Shown: one piece after another, positions 1-7,939 of the stretch
Position numbering within the stretch: position 1 is the stretch's first letter
How the letters are laid out: each line of letters opens with the position of its first letter
Assembly: GCA_027032655.1 (NCBI GenBank)
Contig: JALVMZ010000269.1
Span: 1 to 37,342, forward strand
From: Desulfobacteraceae bacterium
GTDB taxonomy: Bacteria > Desulfobacterota > DSM-4660 > Desulfatiglandales > JALVMZ01
DNA length: 37,342 bases
Direction of reading: 5' to 3'
Translations under genes and position numbers: made by a program
Notes under the pieces: model-generated
Seen by the model: the letters and a program-made list of their open reading frames with translations, nothing else
What the model was told of the DNA's origin: nothing
The model's database searches: none

Positions 1-394
1 CAACAACCAGAACCTCTAACCTGTTTTCCTTGAAACGACCGAATGAGTAAAGGCCGTTCTTTATATCCTCTTTGATGTTTTCTACCATAAGGTTGAAAAA
101 TTCGTCTTCTAATGTTTTTTCTCCGGCCGATACAAGTTCAAGTATGGGGGTATAGAATCTGAACTGATGGAGCTTAATGGCCTCCTCAAAATCCCGGATG
201 CTATCAACTATTACTTTTCCGTTTTCCTCTCTGAAGTTGAGGCTGGACTTGTTGATTATAAGAAGTTCTAATTTTGAAAACATTGGTATAGCTCCATCGT
301 TATAAGAAACAGTTACTCTGAACCTCTTGTCTTCTGCAAAGAGGAGTTTTCCTCTGTAGCTGTCTAAGAGCATATAGATCTCTGTTGTTGGCAT
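1..394 (-). CDS. Hypothetical protein, partial (C-terminus outside window)
   Basis: The frame is open from an ATG at 394 to the window edge, giving 131 codons that start MPTTEIYMLLDSYRGKLLFA. AAGGAGA lies just upstream of the ATG. It follows the gamma-glutamylcyclotransferase gene by 10 bases, so the two are probably co-transcribed from the promoter at 832-859. I see no signal peptide, membrane segment or known motif, and the composition is that of a soluble, charged protein. The function is unknown. It matters mainly because it lies downstream of the shared 15-bp operator. Confidence 0.7.
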   Translation of the reverse strand, partial: MPTTEIYMLLDSYRGKLLFAEDKRFRVTVSYNDGAIPMFSKLELLIINKSSLNFREENGKVIVDSIRDFEEAIKLHQFRFYTPILELVSAGEKTLEDEFFNLMVENIKEDIKNGLYSFGRFKENRLEVLVV

Positions 395-404
395 GATTTT
401 CTCC

Positions 405-812
405 TTAGCGTAGTATCTCTTTAACCCAAGGTTTCCATCCTTTCTTTGTCCACCAATGTGGAACCTTTTTTTCAGGGAGCTCCCAACTGAAAAGTCCATT
501 TGGTTTTTCCATAAAGTAGAGTATGGCCGGTATTGTTTCCTTATCTGTTCTAAAAGAAAAAGAGTCCCTTTTGTAGAAAGTAGGAACTCCTTCCAGCCTG
601 TCCAGCTGCATGAGCGTTCTACCGGATACGCTGTATAGCTCAACCACTATAGGCACTCCGTTTTTATGGGGAACAACGGTAGGGAAGCTTGAATGTCCCA
701 GGAGAAAACTTCCAAGGGACACTCCTTTTCCCAAAAATTCAGAGTCTGTGAGGTAGTAGTGGTTTCCGTGTCCTTGTTTTAATGTTCCGTAAACGGCGAC
801 GATGTTCTCCAT
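405..812 (-). CDS. Gamma-glutamylcyclotransferase-like (GGCT/AIG2 fold) protein
   Basis: This 135-residue protein begins MENIVAVYGTLKQGHGNHYY. The YGTLK-x-G turn at residues 8-14 is the substrate-binding signature of the GGCT/AIG2-like family, and LDRLEG places the family's catalytic acid at E74. FYKRD after it also matches the family. Such enzymes release 5-oxoproline from gamma-glutamyl amines or dipeptides; the actual substrate here is unknown. The length is normal and the gene looks intact. The start ATG has a strong upstream site (AGGAGGAGAAC). Transcription should start from a TTGCAT-16-TATATT promoter whose spacer is filled by the shared operator. It heads a minus-strand operon with the partial gene below it. 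Confidence 0.85.
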   Translation of the reverse strand: MENIVAVYGTLKQGHGNHYYLTDSEFLGKGVSLGSFLLGHSSFPTVVPHKNGVPIVVELYSVSGRTLMQLDRLEGVPTFYKRDSFSFRTDKETIPAILYFMEKPNGLFSWELPEKKVPHWWTKKGWKPWVKEILR

Positions 813-831
813 TGTTCTCCTCCTGTTCTCT

Positions 832-859
832 AATATATTTCTGTAAAACAGGAATGCAA
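832..859 (-). promoter_or_regulatory. Promoter with operator site 1 in its spacer
   Basis: On the minus strand, TTGCAT (859-854) is a -35 box and TATATT (837-832) a -10 box with a 16-base spacer. The spacer contains the near-palindrome TCCTGTTTTACAGAA (853-839). The same motif occupies the same position in the promoters at 10,551-10,579 and 23,559-23,586. That position would let a bound repressor block RNA polymerase. It controls the cyclotransferase gene and could also influence the divergent gene at 922. Confidence 0.75.
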
Positions 860-921
860 GCTTTATTTTTTCTTAGATTTGATTTAATTTCATTTAATAA
901 ATACTGTTCCAGGGGTGTATT

Positions 922-1644
922 ATGGTGGAGCTCCCGAAAAATGCTATGAGGGCCTTAAAGCCTGAACAGAGGGAACTTATAAAGGAGTACAAGAGTTGGC
1001 TTCTCAGAAACGGCTATAAAGAGGGAAGCGTTCAAACTTTGGGTAGGAAGGCGGCCAGATACCTGTATCTTTGCGAACAGGAAGGGCTGGATCCAGCTGA
1101 TGAAGTTTCCCTTCTTAAGGTTCGGAAGATAAACCACGACTTGGCCGTTAGAGCGAAAAAGTTTGTTGAATTCCTGCAGGAACGAAAGCGGATGAAGGAA
1201 GAGTTTTCCGGCAAGGAGAAGGTTCCTGCTCAGGCTGGACCTGTAGAGGAAATGGAGCAGATGCAAAGTTGGGTAACTGAAGTGATTAGAAGGCTTGATT
1301 CACTTGAGGTTCTCCTGAAGGATTCTTTATCTGTTGTATCCGGTAGAAGGACTAAAGGTTTTAACTTTGATATGCTTGTCGGAAAGCCCGTGACAGTTAG
1401 AACGGTAGATAATAAGTTATACACAGGAGAGCTCCTCGGATATGACGAGGACATGATATATGTTCTCTCTGTTGAGAACAGAACAGAGGAAAAACGTTTC
1501 CACTCAGGAGGCAAAAGAGCTCCTTATGTTAAAAGGGTTCCGCAGGAGCCTCAATCTTTCGTTTACTCTATCAGTAGGCAGGTTATTGAGTCACTGGAAA
1601 CTCCTGCCAGCTTCTTTGATTTTGGTTCTGAGCCTGAACGCTAA
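922..1644 (+). CDS. Sm-like domain protein with a helical N-terminal domain
   Basis: A 240-residue protein with two parts. Residues about 14-90 are helical (KEYKSWLLRNGYKEGSVQTL, then RKAARYLYLCEQ) and resemble the SAM-like core-binding fold seen at the start of tyrosine recombinases. Residues about 150-185 read LVGKPVTVRTVDNKLYTGEL followed by LGYDEDMIYVLS. That is the Sm1 beta-strand pattern of Sm/LSm/Hfq proteins (hydrophobic V-x-V, N/D turn, G-x-L, D). There is no catalytic recombinase domain. I infer an RNA-binding or oligomerising protein, but the family is not identified. The start ATG has AGGGG upstream. Its 3' end overlaps the next gene. Another Sm-like gene pair lies at 21,090-22,817. 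Confidence 0.7.
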   Translation: MVELPKNAMRALKPEQRELIKEYKSWLLRNGYKEGSVQTLGRKAARYLYLCEQEGLDPADEVSLLKVRKINHDLAVRAKKFVEFLQERKRMKEEFSGKEKVPAQAGPVEEMEQMQSWVTEVIRRLDSLEVLLKDSLSVVSGRRTKGFNFDMLVGKPVTVRTVDNKLYTGELLGYDEDMIYVLSVENRTEEKRFHSGGKRAPYVKRVPQEPQSFVYSISRQVIESLETPASFFDFGSEPER

Positions 1645-2098
1645 CATTCAAGCTGCTTCTACCGAGGAGATTCTTGTTGATGCCGTTTATAAGCTTATTC
1701 AGCGTGTTAATCTGCTTGAAGAGAAATTGCAGGAACTCCAGTCCCGGTGTCAGTGTTTAGGCGTACAGAATACAAGGAATACAGGGAATACAAAAGATAC
1801 AGGACGATTACGGCCAGAACGCTTTAGAGTGATTATAGGGACCTTCAGGAGCAGGAGGGGGGCGGAGAGGTTTGCTCAGAAATACAGGAATAAAATTCGT
1901 GCATGCATAAATATTAGAAAGACAACCTGCCGAAACTGGAAGTGTTTCGTTGTTTACACTGATGTTCCTACAGAGGAATACAGAAAAATTAAAGCTTTAA
2001 TTCCTGATGCCTTTATCTCAAGGACTACATTACAGTTACACACAGGAGCTGAACAGGGATTCCCTACAGCTACACAGACTACAGGTATACAGGACTGA
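1586..2098 (+). CDS. Secreted coiled-coil protein with SPOR-like domain
   Basis: The frame is open from 1460, but I prefer a TTG at 1586 because AGGCAGG lies just before it and the protein then begins with a clean signal peptide (LSHWKLLPASLILVLSLNA, cleavage after IQA). A short coiled coil follows (EEILVDAVYKLIQRVNLLEE), then a low-complexity linker (NTRNTGNTKDTG), then about 75 residues starting RFRVIIGTFRSRRGAERFA. That segment has the phi-x-V-x-x-G-x-F pattern and alanine-rich helix of SPOR-like peptidoglycan-binding domains, with three added cysteines. It precedes dsbC, so the cysteines may be its clients. It is likely periplasmic and part of the transfer operon. The start is uncertain because it overlaps the end of the 922 gene. 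Confidence 0.6.
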   Translation: MSHWKLLPASLILVLSLNANIQAASTEEILVDAVYKLIQRVNLLEEKLQELQSRCQCLGVQNTRNTGNTKDTGRLRPERFRVIIGTFRSRRGAERFAQKYRNKIRACINIRKTTCRNWKCFVVYTDVPTEEYRKIKALIPDAFISRTTLQLHTGAEQGFPTATQTTGIQD

Positions 2099-2101
2099 TT
2101 A

Positions 2102-2117
2102 CAGAACGTTTGTTCTG
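2102..2117. promoter_or_regulatory. Inverted repeat CAGAAC-GTTT-GTTCTG upstream of dsbC
   Basis: A perfect 6-4-6 inverted repeat lies in the 41-base gap before the dsbC start, with a second GTTCTG half-site at 2125-2130. The GAAC-N4-GTTC core is the same shape as the LexA box of Gram-positive bacteria. With no clear promoter around it, operator function is a guess. It could also be an RNA hairpin in the leader. Confidence 0.35.
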
Positions 2118-2139
2118 AATTTCTGTTCTGGAGGACGTT

Positions 2140-3339
2140 GTGAGAAAGTCTTTGGGATTGGTCGCTCTTCTGGTTATGTTTTCTTCCGTTTCTTTGGCCG
2201 GCAGTGGGGACTCTTCTCAGGTTAAGCAAGTAGAAAGTCTCCTCAGGAAGAAACTTCCGAATTTGCGTTTTGACAGGGTTGAACCTTCTCCTATTAAAGG
2301 ACTCTACGAAATCCATGCAGGTAGCAACATTATCTACGTTGACCCTCAAGTGGAACACCTTGTTTTTGGAGCTATATACAACTTACAGGGAAAAAACCTT
2401 ACAGATGAGAAGAAAAAGCAGCTTTTCAGGCAGCTTGCTGACGAGATGGCCAGAACGTTTCCTGTCCGTTCTGCAGTTCATATAGTTGGAAGTAAGAAGC
2501 CTACGGTCTTTCTGGTTGCGGATCCAGACTGTCCCTACAGCAGGGAGCTCCTGAAGTTTCTGCTAAGCAGGAATGTTGATTTCTTCGTTATCTTCGCCGA
2601 TATGCGCAGGAATTCCTATCCACATATTCTCTATATCCTATCCAACAAGGACAGAAGGAAGGCTATTGAAGAAGTTGTTAGCGGTAAGCTTGACGATGAG
2701 GCTGATGTTCAGAAGGTGCTAAAGAGTGCATCTGAGGCAAACAAAGAGGAGACTAAACGTTTGCTCGGGAAGTGGAACCAGTGGATGCGGAAGTACAGCA
2801 TCAGGGGAGTTCCCTTTGCAGTTATTCCCAGAAATCAGCAGGTTGTTCAAGGGTTCCGAAGAGAAGTGTTTGAGTCCCTTTATCCGTTTGACATCAGCAA
2901 ACTAAATCTTTCGGATGCGCCGGTTATAGTCGGTAGTGGGTCGGGTAAGAAAATAGTGGTCGTTACAGACCCTACCTGTCCGTTTTGTAAGAGGGCCTGT
3001 AACGCTTTAAGACATCTGGCAAAAGAAGGAAAGGCTACCTTCTACGTTTACCTGTTCCCTATTCACGGTGATTTCTCTATGAAATACATAGCGGACATAA
3101 TGAATTCTCCTAAGGGAGAGAGAGCTCTTCTCCTTGAAAGATTTTTTGAGGGAAAAGCCTCTCCTTCTGGGGAGCCTATGACTCCTGAGGCTGAAAAGGA
3201 ATTTCAGAAGCAACTACAGGTTATCAATAAGCTTGGTGTAACAGGAACTCCAACTTTCTTCTCTTGGCCTGACGGGAAAAAGATAGTGGGAGCTAACGTT
3301 AGGGCTGTGGAAAACCTTGTTAAGGGAGGCAATAAATGA
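2140..3339 (+). CDS. dsbC: DsbC-like protein with tandem thioredoxin domains, first active site degenerate
   Basis: A 399-residue periplasmic protein starting at GTG with GGAGG upstream. The signal peptide (MRKSLGLVALLVMFSSVSLA) is followed by a DsbC/G-type N-terminal dimerisation segment (about 25-90). A first thioredoxin-like domain carries DPDCPYS (C131), so the second active-site cysteine is replaced by serine. A second domain carries the intact DPTCPFC (C280, C283). Both end in a cis-proline loop (GVPF at about residue 225 and GTPTFF). DsbC proteins isomerise disulfides. F- and SXT-type transfer clusters often carry one to fold Cys-rich TraN, TraV, TraH and TraU. Here it opens the plus-strand transfer operon, and TraN at 33,496 is a plausible client. 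DsbC normally has one thioredoxin domain, so the duplication is unusual. Confidence 0.85.
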   Translation: MRKSLGLVALLVMFSSVSLAGSGDSSQVKQVESLLRKKLPNLRFDRVEPSPIKGLYEIHAGSNIIYVDPQVEHLVFGAIYNLQGKNLTDEKKKQLFRQLADEMARTFPVRSAVHIVGSKKPTVFLVADPDCPYSRELLKFLLSRNVDFFVIFADMRRNSYPHILYILSNKDRRKAIEEVVSGKLDDEADVQKVLKSASEANKEETKRLLGKWNQWMRKYSIRGVPFAVIPRNQQVVQGFRREVFESLYPFDISKLNLSDAPVIVGSGSGKKIVVVTDPTCPFCKRACNALRHLAKEGKATFYVYLFPIHGDFSMKYIADIMNSPKGERALLLERFFEGKASPSGEPMTPEAEKEFQKQLQVINKLGVTGTPTFFSWPDGKKIVGANVRAVENLVKGGNK

Positions 3340-3533
3340 GTAAGAAAGAGGAACATACTTTGTTTCTTTCCTCTGCCCGTAAGGGAATGTCTTTTCATTC
3401 TTGGAATTCCTTGCCTGTGTGGGTTAAAGCTCCTCTAAAACCTATGAGTTCTTATGTCCTTTTTGCCCCGCAATATAGGACATTAGAGACACATACTGAA
3501 ATGTCTAATCAGAAGACTGTGGAGGAGGAATAG
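3336..3533 (+). CDS. Small hypothetical protein in transfer operon
   Basis: A 65-residue ORF whose ATG overlaps the dsbC stop by four bases (ATGA), which suggests translational coupling. It begins MSKKEEHTLFLSSARKGMSF. No signal peptide, membrane segment or cysteine is apparent, so it would be cytoplasmic, unlike its neighbours. The function is not recognised. The main support is its tight fit between dsbC and the next secreted protein, where there is no room for another gene. Confidence 0.55.
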   Translation: MSKKEEHTLFLSSARKGMSFHSWNSLPVWVKAPLKPMSSYVLFAPQYRTLETHTEMSNQKTVEEE

Positions 3534-3535
3534 CT

Positions 3536-3901
3536 ATGAAAAAGTGTCTCGCACTGCTTACTGTCTGCCTGGCTTTTGGCCTTCAGAGTGCAAAGGCTGA
3601 ATGTAATGGTGAAGTCGTGGAAAATTGCGGCAAAGGGATTAATGAGGAAGTATGTAAACAGAAAGGGAGCCTTTACTATCTTTGCCTGATGGGAAAGATA
3701 GCTCCTTCTTTGTCAGGGGCGTTTGTGGACTGGCTCGTCAAGCACAAGGTGGATGTTTGTAAGGAAAACGTTGACCAGATTAGCTCTTTCTTTTCCAAAG
3801 CAGTCAAGGACGAGGACTTCATAGTAGCTTTCCTGCTCCGTGCTAAGCCTGGCATCTCACGGGAAAAAGCGCTTGAACTGGCCAGGAGGATGGCTGAGTA
3901 G
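3536..3901 (+). CDS. Small secreted Cys-rich protein
   Basis: A 121-residue protein with a signal peptide (MKKCLALLTVCLAFGLQSA, likely cut after AKA) and five cysteines in the mature part, in an otherwise helical sequence that ends KPGISREKALELARRMAE. GGAGGAA lies before the ATG. It sits between dsbC and the traV-like lipoprotein gene, so it is probably a periplasmic part of the transfer apparatus with disulfides made by DsbC. I do not recognise the family. Confidence 0.65.
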   Translation: MKKCLALLTVCLAFGLQSAKAECNGEVVENCGKGINEEVCKQKGSLYYLCLMGKIAPSLSGAFVDWLVKHKVDVCKENVDQISSFFSKAVKDEDFIVAFLLRAKPGISREKALELARRMAE

Positions 3902-3914
3902 AGAGGGGGTGGCT

Positions 3915-4286
3915 GTGAAAAAACTCTTACCAATTGCAGTTCTGTTTTTTTCAAGCTGTTCTATCTTCTCTCCCTATTCCTCTGAGTTTTCCTGCCCCGG
4001 TTATCATCCCGGAACGTGTGCTTCCATACCTGACGTTTATCGGATGTATAAAAGGGGAGCTTTTTCAGATACTCAGGAGTCTGAGGGAACCCAGGAGAGC
4101 TCTGCTTATAGACCCTTAAGGTGCAGCTATAAAACTGTCTGTAGCAGTTGTGGAGATCCTCTTATAGGTGAGAGGAGGTGTTGCAGGCAGGAAAAATATT
4201 GCGTTCCTGATAGCGTTTCCAAACACATTGACTATAGAGCAGAAGCTGTAAAGGACAACGCTAATGAAGAGACGGTGGTATGGTAG
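3915..4286 (+). CDS. traV: TraV-like outer-membrane lipoprotein of the T4SS
   Basis: The frame is open from 3840, but GTG at 3915 with GAGAGGGGG before it gives a proper lipoprotein: MKKLLPIAVLFFSSCSIFSP, with the lipidated cysteine in FSSC. The mature part has CPGYHPGTCASIPDVYRMYK, matching the C-P-G-x(n)-C-x-S-x-x-x-V-Y pattern of TraV, and more cysteines after it. TraV anchors TraK and TraB in the outer-membrane ring of F-type systems. It overlaps the start of traC by seven bases. At about 123 residues it is shorter than F TraV (about 170). The assignment rests on motif and gene order. Confidence 0.7.
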   Translation: MKKLLPIAVLFFSSCSIFSPYSSEFSCPGYHPGTCASIPDVYRMYKRGAFSDTQESEGTQESSAYRPLRCSYKTVCSSCGDPLIGERRCCRQEKYCVPDSVSKHIDYRAEAVKDNANEETVVW

Positions 4287-6937
4287 GTTTAGGTGGAAAA
4301 CGTAAGAGAAAGCACAGGAAGATAGCGGGTTTTATTGCTACGCCGTGGAAACAACTTGTTGAGCTTTATGAGAGCATGCCTCTTTCTCAGTTTCTTCCTT
4401 ACGTTGCCTACGATTTTCAAAGGGAGCTCTACATACTGGCTGACGGTAGGGCAGCTGTCTGCTACGAGGTCCCTCCGCTTATCGTGGCCGGTAACGACTT
4501 CCTAAACGGTTGTCGCTCTCTGCTTTCTGAGGTTGAAGATGGAACAATAGTTCAGTTTACGATGTACGCCTCTCCTAACATCTATCCCTTTATCAACAGA
4601 TGGCAGAAGGTTGAACATGAGAATGAGGCTATAACGGAAGTTTTTAAGAGAAGGGCCAAGTTCTATGAAGAATACATTCGCAAGCCTCATCCGTTTACTG
4701 GTGTGCCTTTTAGGGATTTTCGCCTCTTTATCTCAATTATCTTTCCGCCTCAGAAAGTTACCAAGATAAAGAACTTTATTGACTGGCTTAAAGCCTGGAG
4801 CGGTATAGGTAAGCTTGAAGAAGAGGGAGTTGACGATTTTGAAAAGTATCTTGACCGCTGCCATGACCAGGCTGTCAGCTTTAGGGGAACTATTGAGTCT
4901 ATGGGCTTTATCAGTAAGGTGCAGAATACGTTGCCTCCAGACTTTTTCCTGGCCACTCTCCGAGAGATTTTCAATCCGTCTCACGAAATCGTTGAGAGAG
5001 CCCCCTACGACCCGGAAAGGGAAATTAGAGAGCAGATGATATTTGCCGACAACGCCATAGTCGTGGAAGATCCTGAGTTCATAAAGATAGATGGGAAGTA
5101 TCTTGCTTCATGGACTGCTAAGAGCTTTCCTTCTGGATCCTTTCATATATCCCGAATGCTTGAGGTCATGGGGGCAATCCTCCGCCGGGATAAAGCTAAC
5201 CAGATTAAGTATCCCTTTGCCATCAGTACCACTATTTACAAACTTCCAGAGGTAGAAGAGGCCAAGATACTGGCCAAGATATATAGGTATAAGAGCACTT
5301 ATGCTGAAGAGGCTATCCAGAAGTCCGTTAAGATCAGGGACCAGGTCAGAGAGCTTGAAATCTACGAGACTATCCGGGCCAGAAATAAAGCAGCTGCAAG
5401 GCTCGTTAAGATTCTGGTGTCAGGCTTTTTCTACGTTGATGCCAGAGATAAGGGAGAGGCCAGAAGGGAAATACAGAACACTTTTAGGACCTTGAATAAG
5501 CTGTGGAGCTCCGCCGGATTTGAGCTCCAGATAGAAAAGTTTAAAACGATTCCTACCTTTATCTATTCCCTTCCTATGGCTCCTATCAAAGAGACTATGG
5601 ACTTCCTCAACAGGGCCAAGACGGTTATTATCTCGTCGGTTCCTAATCTCGTCGTGGTCCAGTCTGACTGGAAAGGAACCGGTTGGTACAAGAGACCTCA
5701 GTATCCGGGATTTGTTTTCTTCTCCCGAAGGGGTCAGGTTCAGCTCATATCCCTGTGGGACTCAGAAACTAACTATAACCTCTTTATAGCTGCTCAATCA
5801 GGAGCCGGTAAGTCGTTTCTTATGAACGAATTCATTACAAACTTTCTCGGGAGAGGAGGACTTGTTTACGGCATAGACGTTGGAAGGTCCTACATGCGGG
5901 CCGTGAAGGTTTTTGACGGCCAGATGATAGTTTTTGACAGCAAGCTTTGTATCAACCCTTTTACCAACAGTGTTCTTGGAAGGCTTGACAAAATAGCTCA
6001 GGAGCTCGGTGAGGACGAGGCCAGAAAGGAAGCTACTGCTGAGCTTGAGCAGCTCGTAAGGCTCTTTGCTACCATGTGCGGACTCCCTGCAAGCGGATAT
6101 ACAGACTATAAGGGAGTTCTGGAGCAGGCTATTCGCATAGCTTGGGAGAGGGAAGGACCAGATGCTTCCGTAAGGCTTGTAAGGGATGTTCTCCGAGAGT
6201 TTATGAAGGATGAAACGAAAATAGAAATGCGTCCTCAGATAGCAAGAATGATAGAGGCTCTTTACCCTTACGCTGAGGGCCGTTTTGCTCATTTCTATAA
6301 CGGCAGGGCTAACGTTGACATCAATAAGCCTTTCGTTGTTCTGGAACTTGAGGAAGTTAACCAGTACGAGTCAATGAAGGAAGTTGTTCTTATGTCCATT
6401 ATGATGATTCTCTCTCAGAAGATCTACTTGGGAGACAGGTCTATTCCGAAATTGTTCTTTGTTGATGAGGCCTGGGACCTGCTGAGGGGGGAACATACAG
6501 CTCGCTTTATAGAGACAGGTTACCGTAGGTTCCGTAAATACAATACTGTTGCAGCAACTATTACTCAATCCATTCTTGACTTTTTTATGGAGGAGAACAA
6601 AGCAGTAGGCCAAGCCATTATTTCAAACTCCGAGTTTATGTTCCTTCTAAACCAAAGGGAATCTGACCTCCAAAGGGCCTACAAAGAGAACATCCTGACG
6701 ATAGATGATTTTGCCAAGGAGATGCTTCGGACAGTTATGACCGAGAAGGGAAAGTATTCAGAGATATTCGTCAAGAACTCTGTTACTTGGGGAGTTATGA
6801 GATTTATGGTTGACCGTTTTAGTTACTATCTCTACACCACGGATCCTAAGGAGACTGCTGAAATAGACAAGCTCGTTGAATCAGGAATGAGCTTGAAGGA
6901 GGCCATTGAATTCATGATAGAGAAGGAGAAAGCCTGA
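4280..6937 (+). CDS. traC: TraC, VirB4-family conjugative ATPase
   Basis: An 885-residue protein, close to F TraC (about 875). The N-terminal TraC-type domain begins after about residue 30 (LPYVAYDFQRELYILADGRA). Walker A is AAQSGAGKSF at about 504-513. Walker B is KLFFVDEAWDLL at about 724-735, followed by a helical lid region. TraC/VirB4 ATPases energise pilus assembly at the inner membrane. Both nucleotide-binding motifs look intact. The ATG overlaps traV, and trbI follows with a one-base overlap (TGATG). Confidence 0.95.
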   Translation: MVGLGGKRKRKHRKIAGFIATPWKQLVELYESMPLSQFLPYVAYDFQRELYILADGRAAVCYEVPPLIVAGNDFLNGCRSLLSEVEDGTIVQFTMYASPNIYPFINRWQKVEHENEAITEVFKRRAKFYEEYIRKPHPFTGVPFRDFRLFISIIFPPQKVTKIKNFIDWLKAWSGIGKLEEEGVDDFEKYLDRCHDQAVSFRGTIESMGFISKVQNTLPPDFFLATLREIFNPSHEIVERAPYDPEREIREQMIFADNAIVVEDPEFIKIDGKYLASWTAKSFPSGSFHISRMLEVMGAILRRDKANQIKYPFAISTTIYKLPEVEEAKILAKIYRYKSTYAEEAIQKSVKIRDQVRELEIYETIRARNKAAARLVKILVSGFFYVDARDKGEARREIQNTFRTLNKLWSSAGFELQIEKFKTIPTFIYSLPMAPIKETMDFLNRAKTVIISSVPNLVVVQSDWKGTGWYKRPQYPGFVFFSRRGQVQLISLWDSETNYNLFIAAQSGAGKSFLMNEFITNFLGRGGLVYGIDVGRSYMRAVKVFDGQMIVFDSKLCINPFTNSVLGRLDKIAQELGEDEARKEATAELEQLVRLFATMCGLPASGYTDYKGVLEQAIRIAWEREGPDASVRLVRDVLREFMKDETKIEMRPQIARMIEALYPYAEGRFAHFYNGRANVDINKPFVVLELEEVNQYESMKEVVLMSIMMILSQKIYLGDRSIPKLFFVDEAWDLLRGEHTARFIETGYRRFRKYNTVAATITQSILDFFMEENKAVGQAIISNSEFMFLLNQRESDLQRAYKENILTIDDFAKEMLRTVMTEKGKYSEIFVKNSVTWGVMRFMVDRFSYYLYTTDPKETAEIDKLVESGMSLKEAIEFMIEKEKA

Positions 6938-7395
6938 TGGAGGAGCAGAAGAAAGGTCTATTTGACTGGCTGTTCGTCGGAACTCCGTTTCTCCTTACAG
7001 TGGCAGTTTCCCTTCTGATATCGGGAACAATGTTCTACTTCTTGGTTCCTCAGCCTCCAAGAGTTATTTACTCGTTTGATGCCGAGAAGTTCAGGAAGGA
7101 CCTGACTGCAAGGGCTGCTGTAGAGGAAGCTTCGGTTGCAGTGGTAAGCAACATAACATCGGAGCTCCGCCTTCTTCTTGATGAGTACGCTACTCGTGGT
7201 CAGACTCTTGTTGTGAACAGGAGAGCTTTCCTCGCTAACGGACTAAGTAACGTCCGGATTGTAGACATTACCGGTGAACTGGAGAAAAGGCTCTTTTCAA
7301 AGTACTTCTCTTCTGGGAACCCGGACAGGAGGTTAAAAGAGGAACTATTCATACAGGGAGAGAGGAAGGTTGGCGGAAACGCTGAGAGCTTTTAG
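6937..7395 (+). CDS. trbI: TrbI-like inner-membrane protein of F-type transfer system
   Basis: A 152-residue protein with one N-terminal membrane segment (TPFLLTVAVSLLISGTMFYF, about 15-36) and a periplasmic domain that includes VRIVDITGELEKRLF. Size, single anchor and position directly after traC match F-type TrbI, which affects pilus extension and retraction. The start ATG overlaps the traC stop. Its 3' end overlaps the start of the peptidase gene. Confidence 0.75.
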   Translation: MEEQKKGLFDWLFVGTPFLLTVAVSLLISGTMFYFLVPQPPRVIYSFDAEKFRKDLTARAAVEEASVAVVSNITSELRLLLDEYATRGQTLVVNRRAFLANGLSNVRIVDITGELEKRLFSKYFSSGNPDRRLKEELFIQGERKVGGNAESF

Positions 7396-7939
7396 AGCTT
7401 GGTTAATGGAGCTCCCTCCCTGGAAGAGGGCCCTGTTTTTACCGCTGTCTGTTGGCTTGTTTACTTACCTATTCTGGCAAGGAGCTATCGGTATTTTTAA
7501 TCACTTTTTCATTCTGGTTCATACTAGGACCAACTCAGATTACTTCACCTCGTTTGTGTGTACACGAAGAACATATCCAGTGAGTGAGCTGAATGTAGGG
7601 GATTACGTTTACTTTCCCTACCGTGGAGAGAGGCAGTATCCCCAGTATGGCGTTGCTAATGGGGAGCTCTTGGTGAAGATGGTTGCAGCTTTGCCTGGTA
7701 TGAAAGTTAAAGTAGATGACTACCATGTTTACATAAACGGCCAGATAAAAGGAGCTGTTCTACATACAGATAGGAAAGGTAATCCTATGGATTACTTTCA
7801 CTACGATGGCCCTGTTCCAAGCGGAAAAGTCTTTGTCATGGCTCCGCATCCAAGGTCGTTTGACAGTCGCTACTGGGGTTTTGTTGACGAATCTTGGGGA
7901 TTGCGTAAGTGCTGGCCATTACCATTCTCTGATAGATAG
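7370..7939 (+). CDS. S26-family signal-peptidase-like protein (conjugative TraF/TrhF peptidase type)
   Basis: A 189-residue protein with an N-terminal membrane segment (ALFLPLSVGLFTYLFW), then NVGDYVYFPYRGE (box C-like), LVKMVAALPG with the general-base lysine at about residue 102, and RSFDSRYWGFV, the family's closing box E. This is the fold of signal peptidase I and of TraF/TrhF peptidases in conjugation operons. The nucleophile serine (probably in NSDYFTSF) is not in a classic Ser-Met motif, so activity is uncertain. The TTG at 7370 abuts AGAGGAAGG; an ATG at 7406 is the alternative start. Its last 70 bases overlap, on the opposite strand, the end of the subtilase gene. Confidence 0.75.
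   Translation: MAETLRAFRAWLMELPPWKRALFLPLSVGLFTYLFWQGAIGIFNHFFILVHTRTNSDYFTSFVCTRRTYPVSELNVGDYVYFPYRGERQYPQYGVANGELLVKMVAALPGMKVKVDDYHVYINGQIKGAVLHTDRKGNPMDYFHYDGPVPSGKVFVMAPHPRSFDSRYWGFVDESWGLRKCWPLPFSDR

Noticed and set aside
955..1514. Overlapping minus-strand frames of 94 and 103 codons
   Set aside because: They lie opposite the well-supported 922 gene. No start context or protein-like pattern.
5798..6292. 164-codon open frame on the minus strand
   Set aside because: It lies entirely inside traC, whose plus-strand frame has Walker motifs. The antisense protein has no coherent family features.
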